Numbered from the stretch's first letter, positions 9,172-19,680 are shown. The stretch is DNA of 64,000 bases from Cladorhizidae sp. MBARI D1340-BT2 (GCA_028752905.1 JAQNBH010000014.1:24210644-24274643), one strand, 5' to 3'. Notes: generated by a model not told the origin, from the sequence alone. A program made the numbers and translations.

Positions 9172-11982
9172 AGTGAGTAGAATTACTGTTATCCGAACTC
9201 CAGATATCCGAACACTCCCGAAATATGAAACCACACCCCGAAAAATTAAATATGAAACTACACCCACTTCATTACCAGCATCACAGGGTATTTCATTGCG
9301 CATGCACACAAATCATCTCGCTTTCCAATCACCAAACGTTATTTTGACCGACCGACCAACCAACCTGTCCATTCTTCTCTTCATGGCTTCGAATTCTAAG
9401 AAGAGGAAAAGAGTTGTCCTTACCATTGACGAGAAACTCAAGATTAAAGACAGCACCTATATGCTCTGGCCAAAAAGTACAACTCTCCTTCACTCTTCCT
9501 TGCATATCGTACATTAAGAAATAAAATATCCTTTACTCTTCGCCTCAACAAGCTCTCCTTTTTCCGATCTCTCTCATCCACCCCCAAATTATTTTGGTCT
9601 TATGTTCGTTCTCTGAGGAAAGACTCGTCAACAGTTCCGACCCTGTCTTATGATGGATTCTTATTCTCCTCCAATGAACAAAAAGCTGATATTTTAAATA
9701 AATTCTTCTGTGAATGTTTCAATTTTTCTACTCCTCCACTTACTCCCTATTCTTCTCTGTCCACTAATACCTTATGTCCCTCTGACTTTATATGTTCTGA
9801 GGATCAAGTGCTTTACCTGATTAATCGACTACCATCTGTCACTGCCTCAGGACCGGATCTTATCTCTTCTCGCATGTTGAAAGTTACTGCTCTCAACATT
9901 TCTTCTCCCCTCACCCACATATTTAATCTTTCTCTACGTGCTGGTTATGTCCCCAATGATTGGAAATTATCCAACATTGTTCCCATTCCAAAGTCCACTT
10001 CAAATCTCAGCTCTCCCTCAAACTACAGACCTATCTCTCTTCTCTCTATTGTAAGTAAATTACTTGAAAAACATGTGCACCGTCTTCTTTACAACTTCTG
10101 TCTTGATTCCAATCTCATCTCTCCGTCTCAGTTTGTTTTTCTCCCTCACCGCTCTACTTCATCTTCATCTGCCCTCCTCTTTGCTGTCCATTCTTTCCAT
10201 ACGCTTCTTCAACATAATAAAGCTGTGTGTGCCTGCTTCCTTGACCTAAAAAAAGACTTTGATTCTGTCCCTCATGCACCCCTACTACACCTTCTCTCAA
10301 CTCTCCAATGTCCCCCTTGGCTCCTCAAATGGCTCCATTATTATCTTTCATGCCGCTCTCAACAGGTGGTCATTTCTGGGTCCACCTCCTCCCCTCTTCC
10401 AGTTTCTTCTGGTGTCCCTTAAGGTTCAATCCTTGGGCCCCTTCTCTTTATCATTTATATTAATGGAGTATGTAAAGTCCCTCTGTCTTCTTCCTGCAAG
10501 ATTATTCTGTATGCTGATGATATCCTACTTTTCCAACCTGTTAACTCCCTTTCGGATTTCTCCCTATTTCAACAAAATCTTTGATACTGTCTCCTCTTGG
10601 ATCTCATCCAACTTTCTTACATTAAATTCTTCAAAATCGAAATGGATGTTTATAACTTACAAAGTCTCTCCTATCTTCAAAACTTTGCCCTCGCTCTACC
10701 TACTTGGTTCCTCTCTTGATTTAGTCTCCGAGTTCAAGTATCTGGGTGTTCTCCACTATCCTGTTCTAAACACATATCCTTCATTTGTAGTAAGTCTCGT
10801 CGTCTCTTAGGCCTCTTATACCAACAATTTTATCATCACTCCGACTCCTCTTCTCTTCTGCGTCTATACACCTCTCTAATAAGACCTCACCTTGAATACT
10901 GTTCTTTTCTATGGGACCCCACATCTGCGCACCTCTCCATGTCTATCCAAAAAATACAATTCTTTGCATGCAAAATTTGTTCTAAAGACTGGTCCTCTGA
11001 CTATTCCCTCTTACGTACTAATCTAAAATTCCCTACACTCTCCTCTTGTCATCTCAACTCTAAACTCATACTTCTCTTTAAGCTTTTGCATAATTACATT
11101 GACTTTCCAACCTCACTGCCTGCACATCAGCCTCCTCCACCTTACAACATTAGATCATACCACCTCCTCAATCTTACTTTCATTTTCCCTCGTACTCAGT
11201 CTTTTAATGTACCTTCTGTCATTCGTAAGTAGAATGCTCTTCCGAACAATATTAAGGAATCCCGTTCTCTTAGCTTATTTAAACATTACATACAAACAAT
11301 TTCATAACATTCATAATGTATTTCATGTGTTGTGCGTATTGTGTGCTCTTTGCATTAGCCAGTGGCTATTGAGTATGTATAATTAATAAAAAAATTTAAA
11401 AAAATTTAAAAAAATTAAAAAAAGATTTGTAAGCTAGTGGAGCAGGGAAGAACAGTAGGCGGAATAACGATCGAGTTTAATGTTGGAAAGTCACCGTCCA
11501 TGACATAGTGAAGAACAAGGATAAGCTGAAGACCTTGGAGAAATTGACTGCCTTAAATTGACTGCCTTAAGTCGATAAAGTAGCAGCTTCAGCTATCCTA
11601 GCCATTACACAAGCTACTCGCCAGCTGTTGGAAGGAAGTGACAGCGGTGGAGAAGATCCATTTGCTTCCTTGGACGAAGAGGATAAAGAACATAACGAAC
11701 ATAACGATCTCATTGTAGATTACGATAGCGATTAGGAACTCTTGCCAGCCAACTACTACCTAGAAACAATCACAACCACAATGACGCATAAAAAATTTCG
11801 TCAGCACAAATAGCGCTTGGCACTGCGCAAGCGCATTGCTTGAAGATCGCAACTTGGAGTGAATACGTTTTACAATTGAGGGCCAAAAACATATAATTAT
11901 TGGAGTTAATTAATGTGTGGGCGTGACTCCAGAACATTTCAGTTATCCGAACACCTCTGGTCCCAACGTGTTGGAGTTTCTA
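9172..11982 (+). mobile_element. pogo/Tigger-like element remnant split by a LINE
   Basis: The first coding exon starts at ATG 9383 with a lysine/arginine-rich start and LTIDEKLKIKD, the opening of a CENP-B/pogo-type helix-turn-helix. The motif resumes after the LINE at about 11425 (KLVEQGRTVGGITIEFNVGKS) and continues to VHDIVK. An acidic tail follows near 11600-11735. The DDE catalytic core is missing, so the copy was deleted internally. Both ends carry GTTATCCGAAC; the right end finishes GGAGTTTCTACTG followed by TA, as in TA-targeting pogo elements. The left end is decayed and its exact border is uncertain. Confidence 0.6.
9470..11424 (+). mobile_element. 5'-truncated LINE with reverse transcriptase (CR1/L2/jockey-like)
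   Basis: A non-LTR reverse transcriptase reads through 9530-11270. Recognisable blocks are NYRPISLLSIVSKLLEK (about 10021-10071), a degraded FLDLKKDFDSVPH (about 10237-10275), SSGVP followed by a stop where QGS is expected (about 10420), and the catalytic YADD (about 10508-10520). A C-terminal block with EYCSFLWDP lies near 10890-10920. The endonuclease part is absent, as in 5'-truncated inserts. An A-rich tail (TTTAAAAAAA repeats) runs at 11384-11424. It sits inside the pogo-like element just after its KLKIKD codons, so it is the younger insertion. Frameshifts near 10430 and beyond 10560 mark it as dead. Confidence 0.8.
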
Positions 11983-12015
11983 CTGTATACATAAATACAT
12001 ACATCTGGGTCTCTC

Positions 12016-12425
12016 CTGAAATGGTAGGTGGTTTCCTCTTGGGGTCCTCAAGGATCTATTCTAGAATCTCTCCCTTTTATCATTTTCACAAACAGCCTTT
12101 GCAAATTAGCTTTGTCACGAAATTCTAAACTAGCTATGCTTATCTGACCTGAGTGATATCAATGCCCTACAAGCCGATGTTTCCATGCTGTCTTCTCAGA
12201 CTGTCTCAGATATTTTAACCTAATATTTCCAAGGCCAGCCTTGTTGTTCTTTGTTCCTGTAACCTTAAGAGTGCTGTCGTGCAATCTGTTACCCTTCTGC
12301 TATCATACTCTCAACAAAATTGGAGCAGTTCACCGCTTTGCAGCAAGGATGTGTTCTATGAACTGGTCTGGCAATGAGAATAAACTGCACTTTACTAAAC
12401 TAGTTTTCATTTCTCTCTTGTTGGA
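12016..12425 (+). pseudogene. Internally deleted LINE reverse-transcriptase scrap
   Basis: Fragments resemble the same LINE group: a frame-shifted SGVPQGS..GPLLFIIF block near 12020-12085, and IGAVHRFAARMCSMNWS near 12318-12370, which corresponds to the C-terminal part of LINE ORF2. The sequence between is lost or decayed. Confidence 0.5.
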
Positions 12426-12483
12426 AGAGACAGACTCATCCCATGTCACCCCATCCCTCCCCCCCCTCCCTCCACATCCTTAC

Positions 12484-12552
12484 TGTCATAACTGACTCAT
12501 AATAGAAATGTCATTCTTGTATGCATGAATTTGTTCTGTTTTCTGATATGTG
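12484..12552 (+). repeat. 5' LTR of the old Gypsy element, first piece
   Basis: Matches the start of the 3' LTR at 24264. It is cut at 12552 by the 5.6-kb element and resumes at 18178. Its last five bases, ATGTG, are the target duplication. Confidence 0.75.
12548..12552. other. Target-site duplication ATGTG, left copy
   Basis: ATGTG here and at 18173-18177 directly flank the two 214-bp LTRs. Confidence 0.85.
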
Positions 12553-12766
12553 TAGCCAATATGGGACTAACTAACCTAGCTAGACTATATATCGATACCT
12601 GTGTGCATGTATGGACATTGCTATGTAAGACCTCTTACCTAGTACACGACCCCTTACCTCACGCATGCTCACCAATACACAGCACTTCTTGCCTACATCT
12701 CTTTATGATACTTGGTGAAGCAGTCCAGTTACATCACATCGAGAATGCGCACGGCGCAATCCTCTA
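12553..12766 (+). repeat. 5' LTR, 214 bp
   Basis: Nearly identical to 17959-18172. It contains a TATA-like TATATAT near 12586. Confidence 0.93.
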
Positions 12767-12783
12767 TGTAGGCAAGAAGTGCT
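12681..12783 (+). promoter_or_regulatory. LTR segment complementary to the primer-binding position
   Basis: LTR bases 12681-12697 (AGCACTTCTTGCCTACA) are the perfect 17-nt reverse complement of 12767-12783, the bases immediately after the 5' LTR where a primer-binding site normally lies. No tRNA-like TGG start is present at that junction. In Tf1/sushi-type elements the 5' end of the transcript folds onto this position to prime reverse transcription, so self-priming is the leading idea here. A TGGTGCCC string at 12875 is too far downstream for a normal primer site. Confidence 0.55.
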
Positions 12784-12886
12784 CTTTTACAATCCTGTTA
12801 GCTAACCTAGGCTACCTAGCTAGCCAGCAGAAGTGCTAGACCAGGAATCGTTCGCTTCGTAGCGTTACTCCAATTGGTGCCCACTC

Positions 12887-15800
12887 ATGGCAGTCAGCTG
12901 TCCTTATCCCGACTGCGAGTTCACCACGCCGGCAGACATGAACCCTATCGTGGCAGCAGCTGTCCTGTCGACCCATGCCATCATCCACAACCAGGCAATC
13001 AGAGCCAAACCAGTACCAGTCCGGCGCCCAGAGATATCGGCTGGGGGCACGACGGAGGGGTGGACATACTTCCTCACCCGGTGGAGGGCATACTCCCAAG
13101 TAGTGCACCTATCAGGGACCGACACCAGCATACAGCTGCTAGAATGTCTGGAAACCAAGTTGCGTCGCGATGTCACCCGCAACACCATCGGTCCTTTACC
13201 TGTTGAGGAACTCCCAGAGGCCGAGCTGCTAGCCGCCATCAAGGCCCTCGCAGTCAGGGAGGAGAACCCAAAGGTGGCCAGGGTGGCCCTATCGCGCATG
13301 ACACAAGACAGGGGAGAGCCGATCAGATCTTTCGCTGCCAGACTACGCGGGCAGGCCGAGGTATGCCGCTTCTTCAAGAAATGCACCGGTTGCGACCACG
13401 TTAGCAACCAGGGAGAGGAGAGGGTGGCAGATCAGCTCCTCATCGGCAAGGCCGATGCAGAAATACAGGAGGATCTGCTCAAGCATACTGACCAGGACAT
13501 GAGCATTGAGAACACCATCCGCTTCGTCGAGGTGAGGGCCGCAGGGAAGAGATCGGCGGTAACTATCACCACACCCACCTCGATGAGTGCCCTCGATGAC
13601 GGTGAGGGTGAGGACGCCTTGATGAGTGGGTACAGACGCCAGCAGCGCCGCCCCACACGGGACACGCCACGCCAACCGAGCAGGACCACACCCATCAAAC
13701 CTCACGCCCCACTCCACACCCCTCCCAGAGGAGGTAACCCAAAGACGACCCCTACCAGAAGCCACGCCCACCCAACCACCCCAGCCAAACCCAATGTCAA
13801 CCCGCGCGCTACCTGCTGCTTCTGTGGCCTACAAGGCCACGGAGAACAGGAGCGGACAGCCATCTGCCGCGTCCACTGCCCAGCGTTCGGCACCACCTGC
13901 ACCTCCTGCGGCAGGCCCAACCACTCATCACACATGTGCTGGCAGAACTTGGCAGAGAATGAGAGCGCCGTCTCAGAAGAGCTCGACACCATGAGCGAAG
14001 GCGCCTTACCACACCAGTCCTGGGACTCCTCGTCACAACGATGGACCCAACGATGCTCACCACCACAGCCCCTGATCGATGTCATTGTGTCGACCCACAG
14101 GGAGAAATTCCTAACCCACGGGCACACACTCAGACGAGAGACCCCGAACCTCGCCACCACAGGAATGGCGGACACAGGGTGTCAGAGCTGTCTGGCGGGC
14201 CCACACCTGATGAAGGCCTTACACCTGGAAGACCACGACCTTATCCCTACATGCCTTGCAATGCATTCAGCAAGCGGGACCAACATGCCCATCCTCGGGG
14301 CAGCGCTTCTCCGCATCACCATCAGAGCCACTGGCTACCAAACCCGCCAGATGGTCTACTTTAGTGCCATCGCATCCAAGCTCTACCTCAGCCTTGCGAC
14401 GTGCACCGACCTCGGGTTGATCCACACGGGGTTCCCCCTCTGTGCGCTGACGCCACCTTCGGGAAACGGCACGGGTATACGGGAGTCCGACGCACACCCC
14501 ACTACAGCGGCCCTGCAGACCAGAACCACAGTTCCCCTGCAAACCAACCCACCAGCCGCAGACCCCTCAGTGAGCCAACCACAGCACAGACATGCCCCCC
14601 AACCCCACAGGACATGTTCGTGCCCCACCAGAGCTCCCCCTCCTGCCAGACCCACGTCCCTGCCATTTCCAGCCACCGAGGCAAACAGGGAACGACTCGA
14701 ACGTCACTTGCTCGACCTCTATTCGGCAAGTGCGTTCAACGTCTGTGAGAACCAGCCGCTACCCATGATGTCCGGACCACCACTCTCCCTAAACATCGAC
14801 CCCACTGCCGTCCCCAAGCCGTGCCACACCCCAATTGACATCCCAATACATTGGCAGGAGGAGGTGAAAGCCGGCCTTGACAGGGACGTCCGCCTTGGCG
14901 TGTTGGAGAAAGTCCCCCTGGGAACGCCTGTCACTTGGTGCCACCGTATGGTCATTTGCACCAAAAAGAACGGGTCACTCAGGAGGACGATCAATTTCCA
15001 ACCCCTCAACCAGCACGCCACGCGCGAGACATACCACTGCCCGTCGCTATTTCACCAGGCACGCGCCGTTCCAGGCAACACGAAGAAGACGATATTCGAC
15101 GCCTGGAACGGCTACCACTCCGTGGCACTGTCCGAACAGGACCGCCACTTCACAACATTTATTACCCCCTGGGGCAGGTACCGGTACAGGTCCGCCCCAC
15201 AGGGGTACATCGCGTCGGGTGATGCCTACACAGCAAGGTACGACGCCCTCGTTGCCCACGTCCGGTCGAAGACCAAATGCATCGACGATACACTGCTTTG
15301 GTCGGATGACATCGAATCAGCTTACCACCAGGCGACGGAGTGGCTGGACATCTGTGCCGCCAACGGCATCACCCTGAACACGCATAAGTTCCGCTTCGCT
15401 CAAGACGAGGTGGAATTTGCCGGGTTCGACATCACCATGACCGAGGTCAAACCGTGCTCCAGGTTCCTCGAGTCCATCACCAACTTCCCCACACCATCGG
15501 GCATCACGGATGTACGCGCCTGGTTCAGCCTGGTCAACCAGGTGGCGTACGCCTTCTCAATGACTACAATCATGCTCCCGTTCCGCAACCTCCTCAAGCC
15601 ATCAACCCCATTCCTCTGGACAGACGAACTGGCCCGCTCCTTCTCGGCATCCAAGCACGAGATCTGCGAGCGCATCAGGGAAGGCGTCACCATCTTCGAC
15701 AAAGACCGCCCAACCTGCCTGGCAACTGATTGGAGCAAAGACGGGATCGGGTACTGGCTATTCCAGAAGCACTGCCAGTGCCCGTCCCGCGAGATCTTCT

Positions 15801-16603
15801 GTTGCCAGGACGGTTGGCGAGTCACCCTGGTGGGCTCGCGATTCACTCACCCTGCAGAGTCGAGATACGCCCCAGTGGTAGGGGAAGCCCTCGCTGTGGC
15901 AGACGCCTTGGATAAGGCTCGACACTTTGTCCTCGGGTGCAGCGACCTCGTCGTCGCAGTGGACCACAAGCCACTGCTCAAACTCTTCGGCGACCGCTGC
16001 CTCGAGGACATCCCCAACCCCAGACTCCGTAACCTCAAGGAGAAGACCTTGAGGTACCGGTTCCGGATGGTGTACATCCCTGGCGTGAGAAACCACACCA
16101 GCGACGCCCTCTCACGCCACCCATCCGGGACCAGGCTCCCACAATGCCTTCACCTCCAGGACGACATTGCCACACCATCAACTGCATGCCCTGCCAGCCC
16201 CCCATCGTCAGCAGCAAGCCTGTCTGGCCCCACCATCACCCCATGCGAGGACAATGGACTGGCAATCGCAATGTGCTTGGCCATCTCAACCATCCCCATC
16301 AACTGGGAGGCCCTACAGATCGCCACAGCAGCGGACCCAGCCATGCAGGACCTCATCTTCTATATTGAAGAAGGCTCCCCACCCAACAAGCACATGATGC
16401 CACCCAACCTCAGAGAGTACTTCCAATACCTCGACCAACTCTCTGTCGTAGACGGAGTAATATGCCGCGGGGAACGACTAGTCATCCCAGCCACTCTCCG
16501 CCCAGCATGCATGCCTAGCAGCACTCCATGCAGCCCACCAAGGCACGAGCGGCATGACGGCTCGAGCATCAACATCCCTATTCTGGCCCGGCCTCACCGG
16601 TGA
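12887..16603 (+). CDS. Gag-protease-reverse transcriptase-RNase H polyprotein
   Basis: 1238 codons. Gag starts with a C2H2-like pattern (C5, C10, H30, H34). Two cysteine/histidine clusters at about residues 310-351 (CCFCGLQGH and CTSCGRPNHSSHMC) are nucleic-acid-binding knuckles. The aspartic protease has ADTGC at about 428-432 instead of the usual DTGA. The RT has KKNGSLR, FDAWNGYHSV, PQGYIASGD and a CIDD catalytic box (798-801) in place of YVDD or YLDD. RNase H follows (ATDWSKDGIG near 15724, then VDHKPLL near 15960). The frame runs into the integrase zinc-binding region and then loses frame at a tandem ATGC duplication (16507-16514). This places it in a Gypsy lineage common in cnidarians and sponges. 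Replication competence is doubtful because of that break. Confidence 0.88.
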   Translation: MAVSCPYPDCEFTTPADMNPIVAAAVLSTHAIIHNQAIRAKPVPVRRPEISAGGTTEGWTYFLTRWRAYSQVVHLSGTDTSIQLLECLETKLRRDVTRNTIGPLPVEELPEAELLAAIKALAVREENPKVARVALSRMTQDRGEPIRSFAARLRGQAEVCRFFKKCTGCDHVSNQGEERVADQLLIGKADAEIQEDLLKHTDQDMSIENTIRFVEVRAAGKRSAVTITTPTSMSALDDGEGEDALMSGYRRQQRRPTRDTPRQPSRTTPIKPHAPLHTPPRGGNPKTTPTRSHAHPTTPAKPNVNPRATCCFCGLQGHGEQERTAICRVHCPAFGTTCTSCGRPNHSSHMCWQNLAENESAVSEELDTMSEGALPHQSWDSSSQRWTQRCSPPQPLIDVIVSTHREKFLTHGHTLRRETPNLATTGMADTGCQSCLAGPHLMKALHLEDHDLIPTCLAMHSASGTNMPILGAALLRITIRATGYQTRQMVYFSAIASKLYLSLATCTDLGLIHTGFPLCALTPPSGNGTGIRESDAHPTTAALQTRTTVPLQTNPPAADPSVSQPQHRHAPQPHRTCSCPTRAPPPARPTSLPFPATEANRERLERHLLDLYSASAFNVCENQPLPMMSGPPLSLNIDPTAVPKPCHTPIDIPIHWQEEVKAGLDRDVRLGVLEKVPLGTPVTWCHRMVICTKKNGSLRRTINFQPLNQHATRETYHCPSLFHQARAVPGNTKKTIFDAWNGYHSVALSEQDRHFTTFITPWGRYRYRSAPQGYIASGDAYTARYDALVAHVRSKTKCIDDTLLWSDDIESAYHQATEWLDICAANGITLNTHKFRFAQDEVEFAGFDITMTEVKPCSRFLESITNFPTPSGITDVRAWFSLVNQVAYAFSMTTIMLPFRNLLKPSTPFLWTDELARSFSASKHEICERIREGVTIFDKDRPTCLATDWSKDGIGYWLFQKHCQCPSREIFCCQDGWRVTLVGSRFTHPAESRYAPVVGEALAVADALDKARHFVLGCSDLVVAVDHKPLLKLFGDRCLEDIPNPRLRNLKEKTLRYRFRMVYIPGVRNHTSDALSRHPSGTRLPQCLHLQDDIATPSTACPASPPSSAASLSGPTITPCEDNGLAIAMCLAISTIPINWEALQIATAADPAMQDLIFYIEEGSPPNKHMMPPNLREYFQYLDQLSVVDGVICRGERLVIPATLRPACMPSSTPCSPPRHERHDGSSINIPILARPHR

Positions 16604-17933
16604 CATCGCTGCAACCCGCAACCAATGCCCCACGTGCAACAACAATGCACCCTCCCAACCGGCCATGCCCTCAACCACACCAATCGACCCGGAGTACCCC
16701 TTCCAGCACCTATGCGCGGATTACTTCCACCATGAAGGCTCCACGTACCTAGTGCTGGTCGATAGGTACTCCGGCTGGCCGATCGTCGCCCCAGCACGCA
16801 ACGGAGCAGCTGGCCTCGCCACCACCCTCCGAGAAACATTTGCCACATTCGGCATCCCAGACACACTCACGTCTGATGGGGGCCCAGAGTTCGCGGCCCA
16901 CACGACCAGGGAATTCCTAACGGCATGGGGAGTCCATCACAGGATAGCATCGGCCTACAAACCCCATGCTAACTGCCGTGCGGAGAGCGCAGTGAAGACC
17001 GTCAAACGCCTGATCGCCGGGAACACCGGTCCGGGAGGCTCCCTACTCAACTCATTCCACAAAGCCCTCCTCCAGTACCGGAACTGCCCCAGCCCCGATA
17101 CTGGAATGTCCCCGGCCACCAACCTCTTTGGCCGAGCCACCAGGGACCTCCTCCCAGGAATCCCGCCACGCTTTCAACCACACAGAGAATGGGACAACAA
17201 ACGAGAGCAAAGGGAACATGCCCTATCGAAGCGTCAGACATTGGGCCGAGCAAGATGGGACGAGCACTCCCACGGCCTGTCCCCCCTTCGTTGCGGTGAC
17301 GCGGTACTCATCCAAAATCAGACCGGCCGCCACCCAACGAAGTGGGACAAATCCGGAACAGTTGTGGAGGTACTCCAGTACCACAAATACTCCATCAGGG
17401 TGGATGGGTCCGGACGCCTGACAACCCACAACAGACGCTACCTGCGACGATACAACCCGTTCCCAACCGAGCCGGACCATCCGCTTCAGCGGGAACTCCC
17501 CCGAGTGAACTACACACCGCCAGCAGCGGCCGGGCCATCGCTCACACCTAACCCAACCACGCCCGAGCCACCAACAGCGCCACCCGCACCGGCGATCTCA
17601 CCACCCAACCCGAGCAGCCCGACTCAACCACAGACCCCAGTGACGCCAGCTCTCAGCGCCCCACCTGACCAACCACCGCCCCATCCCCCCTCACCACCCA
17701 GAGTACACCTAAGCCCACCAACTCGGACTTCTCCACAACCACCTCCCACCCAACGATCATACGCCTCCGTGGCCACGACACCGGCGCGACTGACACATCC
17801 AACCAACACGGCCACCAAGACCATGGACAAGATGGCCCCATTCGACCACCCCAACACCCCAACACCACGCCGCAGCAAGCGAGGACCAAAGCCCTTTGAC
17901 CGCTACGGATATAAGTCCCAATATCATCAGTAG
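16554..17933 (+). CDS. Integrase and C-terminal proline-rich region
   Basis: A second frame picks up after the ATGC duplication. It has the downstream cysteines of the HHCC zinc module (CPTCNNN), then the DDE core: ADYFHHEG...VLVDRYSGWP near 16719-16780, TSDGGPEF near 16871 and the glutamate in NCRAESAVK near 16971. A chromatin-binding-like region follows (GDAVLIQNQTGRHPTKWDKSGTV near 17297). The last ~150 codons are proline- and threonine-rich with no known domain. It overlaps the upstream frame by 50 bp, and the annotated start is only the first ATG in this frame. Whether it is normally made as a fusion is unresolved. Confidence 0.85.
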   Translation: MTARASTSLFWPGLTGDIAATRNQCPTCNNNAPSQPAMPSTTPIDPEYPFQHLCADYFHHEGSTYLVLVDRYSGWPIVAPARNGAAGLATTLRETFATFGIPDTLTSDGGPEFAAHTTREFLTAWGVHHRIASAYKPHANCRAESAVKTVKRLIAGNTGPGGSLLNSFHKALLQYRNCPSPDTGMSPATNLFGRATRDLLPGIPPRFQPHREWDNKREQREHALSKRQTLGRARWDEHSHGLSPLRCGDAVLIQNQTGRHPTKWDKSGTVVEVLQYHKYSIRVDGSGRLTTHNRRYLRRYNPFPTEPDHPLQRELPRVNYTPPAAAGPSLTPNPTTPEPPTAPPAPAISPPNPSSPTQPQTPVTPALSAPPDQPPPHPPSPPRVHLSPPTRTSPQPPPTQRSYASVATTPARLTHPTNTATKTMDKMAPFDHPNTPTPRRSKRGPKPFDRYGYKSQYHQ

Positions 17934-17958
17934 CCCTGGCGGCCAACTTGGGGGGAGG

Positions 17959-18172
17959 TAGCCAATATGGGACTAACTAACCTAGCTAGACTATATATCG
18001 ATACCTGTGTGCATGTATGGACATTGCTATGTAAAACCTCTTACCTAGTACACGACCCCTTACCTCACGCATGCTCACCAATACACAGCACTTCTTGCCT
18101 ACATCTCTTTATGATACTTGGTGAAGCAGTCCAGTTACATCACATCGAGAATGCGCACGGCGCAATCCTCTA
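17959..18172 (+). repeat. 3' LTR, 214 bp
   Basis: Copy of 12553-12766. It is preceded by the purine tract at 17948-17958 and followed by the ATGTG duplication at 18173-18177. Confidence 0.93.
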
Positions 18173-18177
18173 ATGTG

Positions 18178-18317
18178 CTTATATAAGTCTTATCTTGTTA
18201 TTCAGTTATCCAGTTGTTGTATTATTGTAAGTAGCAATAGTTGTTCTAGCAGTTTGTAGTAGGCAGTTGTTGGTGACTAGTCTATTGACTGAAGAGCATG
18301 CCTCTCGGGTGACCACA
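18178..18317 (+). repeat. 5' LTR of the old Gypsy element, second piece
   Basis: Continues the LTR interrupted at 12552 and aligns with 24340-24549. It ends GACCACA just before the primer site at 18321. Confidence 0.7.
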
Positions 18318-18320
18318 CTT

Positions 18321-19680
18321 CTGGCGACGATGATAAAGCAACCAGTTATGACTACTTATGACAAAATCAAGCCTTTGAACCAGATCTTGGATGACTGGAA
18401 CATAATTATAGAGAAATTCCAGTAGTTGTACTTTGTGGCAAACAGCATAGAGAATGCAGCGAAGAAGCGCTCAATTTTGCTTACTGTATGCGGTGACCCA
18501 ACATTCAAGCTGTTTCACAGCTTAGTACCAGATGGGCAAGCTGGATGCTGAGGATGTCACTTACAGTGCTTTACTGAAGGCTCACTATGGTTCTAAACAT
18601 TCGACCTTTGTTCACAGATATCATTTCAACACTCACTCATGGAAGCCAGCCAAGTCCATACAATGCAGTACTAAGAGATCTAGCTCTCAATTGTAAGTTT
18701 GGCACCAGGGATCAGCTCGAAGAGAAGCTGAGGGGCCAGCTCGTTGTGGAGTAAATGATCAACAAATTCAACACAAGCTCTTTGATGAGACAGACCTCAC
18801 ATACATCAGCATCCTCAAGCTGGCACAAACAGTAGAAGCATCCGAGAGGGGTGCAAAGAAGCTGGTAGTTGTTCCCAAGCACACTAGGACAGATCTAAAC
18901 TACACAACTTCTGGTTGTCATTTCAAAAAAGTGCAACATTCACTTTGGAGAATCTTACCTAGCATCTCATTGCAATCAAACAGTGTTATATGCCATTATT
19001 GCAAGAAAAAGGACATTTTGCAGCATTTGCAAATCATAAAGGCATCAAATACCCAACCCCCTCCATAGCATGAGAAGAAGAAGAAGACAACTTCACAGAC
19101 AAATTACATTGAAGAAGACGAGCTCTCTTCTGAAGTGCAGTATAACATGTATAACCTCCGTGACAAACGTACCGAACTTTGGCTGCTGGAGGTTAACTTT
19201 AATGACACCCCATAAAAATGGAAATTGACACTGCAGCTGGAGTATCTGTCATCTGCAAATCAAAATGTAAGCACATCCAAGAACTGTCATATCACCCCTT
19301 CAACCTACTAACAGCAAAGTTCACACCTGCGCTGCAGATCAGATCCCGGTGTTGGGCATCACTCAGATCAAATAAGGTATGAAGCAAAAGAGTTGTGCTC
19401 ATCTTCTATACATAGCCCTAACTTACTGGGTAGAGATTGGATAACACATCTCGATGTAAACATCGAAAACATCAATGTGGTTATACCTTCTAGAAGAATG
19501 TTCTAGACACATATCCCACAGTTTTCAATGAAGAGCTTGGTTGTCTGAAAGGGACAGTTGTGAATATATTTGTGCATGACAAAGCCGAACCCAAGTTTTA
19601 CAAGTCCAGATCTCTTCACCTTCTGTTGAAGTTAAAAGTGAAAGATGAGCTGAGTATTGAATAAAATTGGAAATAAAAGT
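18321..19680 (+). pseudogene. Gag and protease remnant of the old Gypsy element
   Basis: Starting near ATG 18330, the frame reads a Mag-type gag start with ANSIENAAKKRSILLTVCG (near 18439-18495), followed by a stop and frameshifts. A single zinc knuckle (CHYCKKK near 18992) and a protease with EIDTAAGVSVI (near 19222) follow. A broken start of RT (KAEPKFYKSRSL near 19581) comes before the sequence is lost at about 19680. The protease catalytic DTGA has become DTAA. It is clearly dead and was interrupted by the minus-strand element downstream. Confidence 0.7.

Larger units (their letters stand above)
12553..18172 (+). mobile_element. Young 5.6-kb LTR retrotransposon (Gypsy group, CIDD-type RT)
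   Basis: The element has 214-bp LTRs (12553-12766 and 17959-18172) that differ, as far as I can read, at a single base (GTAAGACC versus GTAAAACC), and a perfect 5-bp target duplication. Inside are a gag-protease-RT-RNase H frame (12887-16603) and an integrase frame (16554-17933), then a purine tract (TTGGGGGGAGG) directly before the 3' LTR. LTRs start TAGCC and end CTCTA rather than TG...CA. It is markedly GC-richer than its surroundings. It landed in the LTR of an older Gypsy element. Confidence 0.92.

Noticed and set aside
12875..12886. TGGTGCCCACTC as the primer-binding site of the 5.6-kb element
   Set aside because: It lies ~108 bp downstream of the LTR, whereas primer sites are adjacent to it. 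The 17-nt self-complementary match at the junction is better placed.
12904..17946. Many long minus-strand frames across the 5.6-kb element
   Set aside because: They are shadows caused by its high GC content and overlap clear gag-pol domains on the plus strand.
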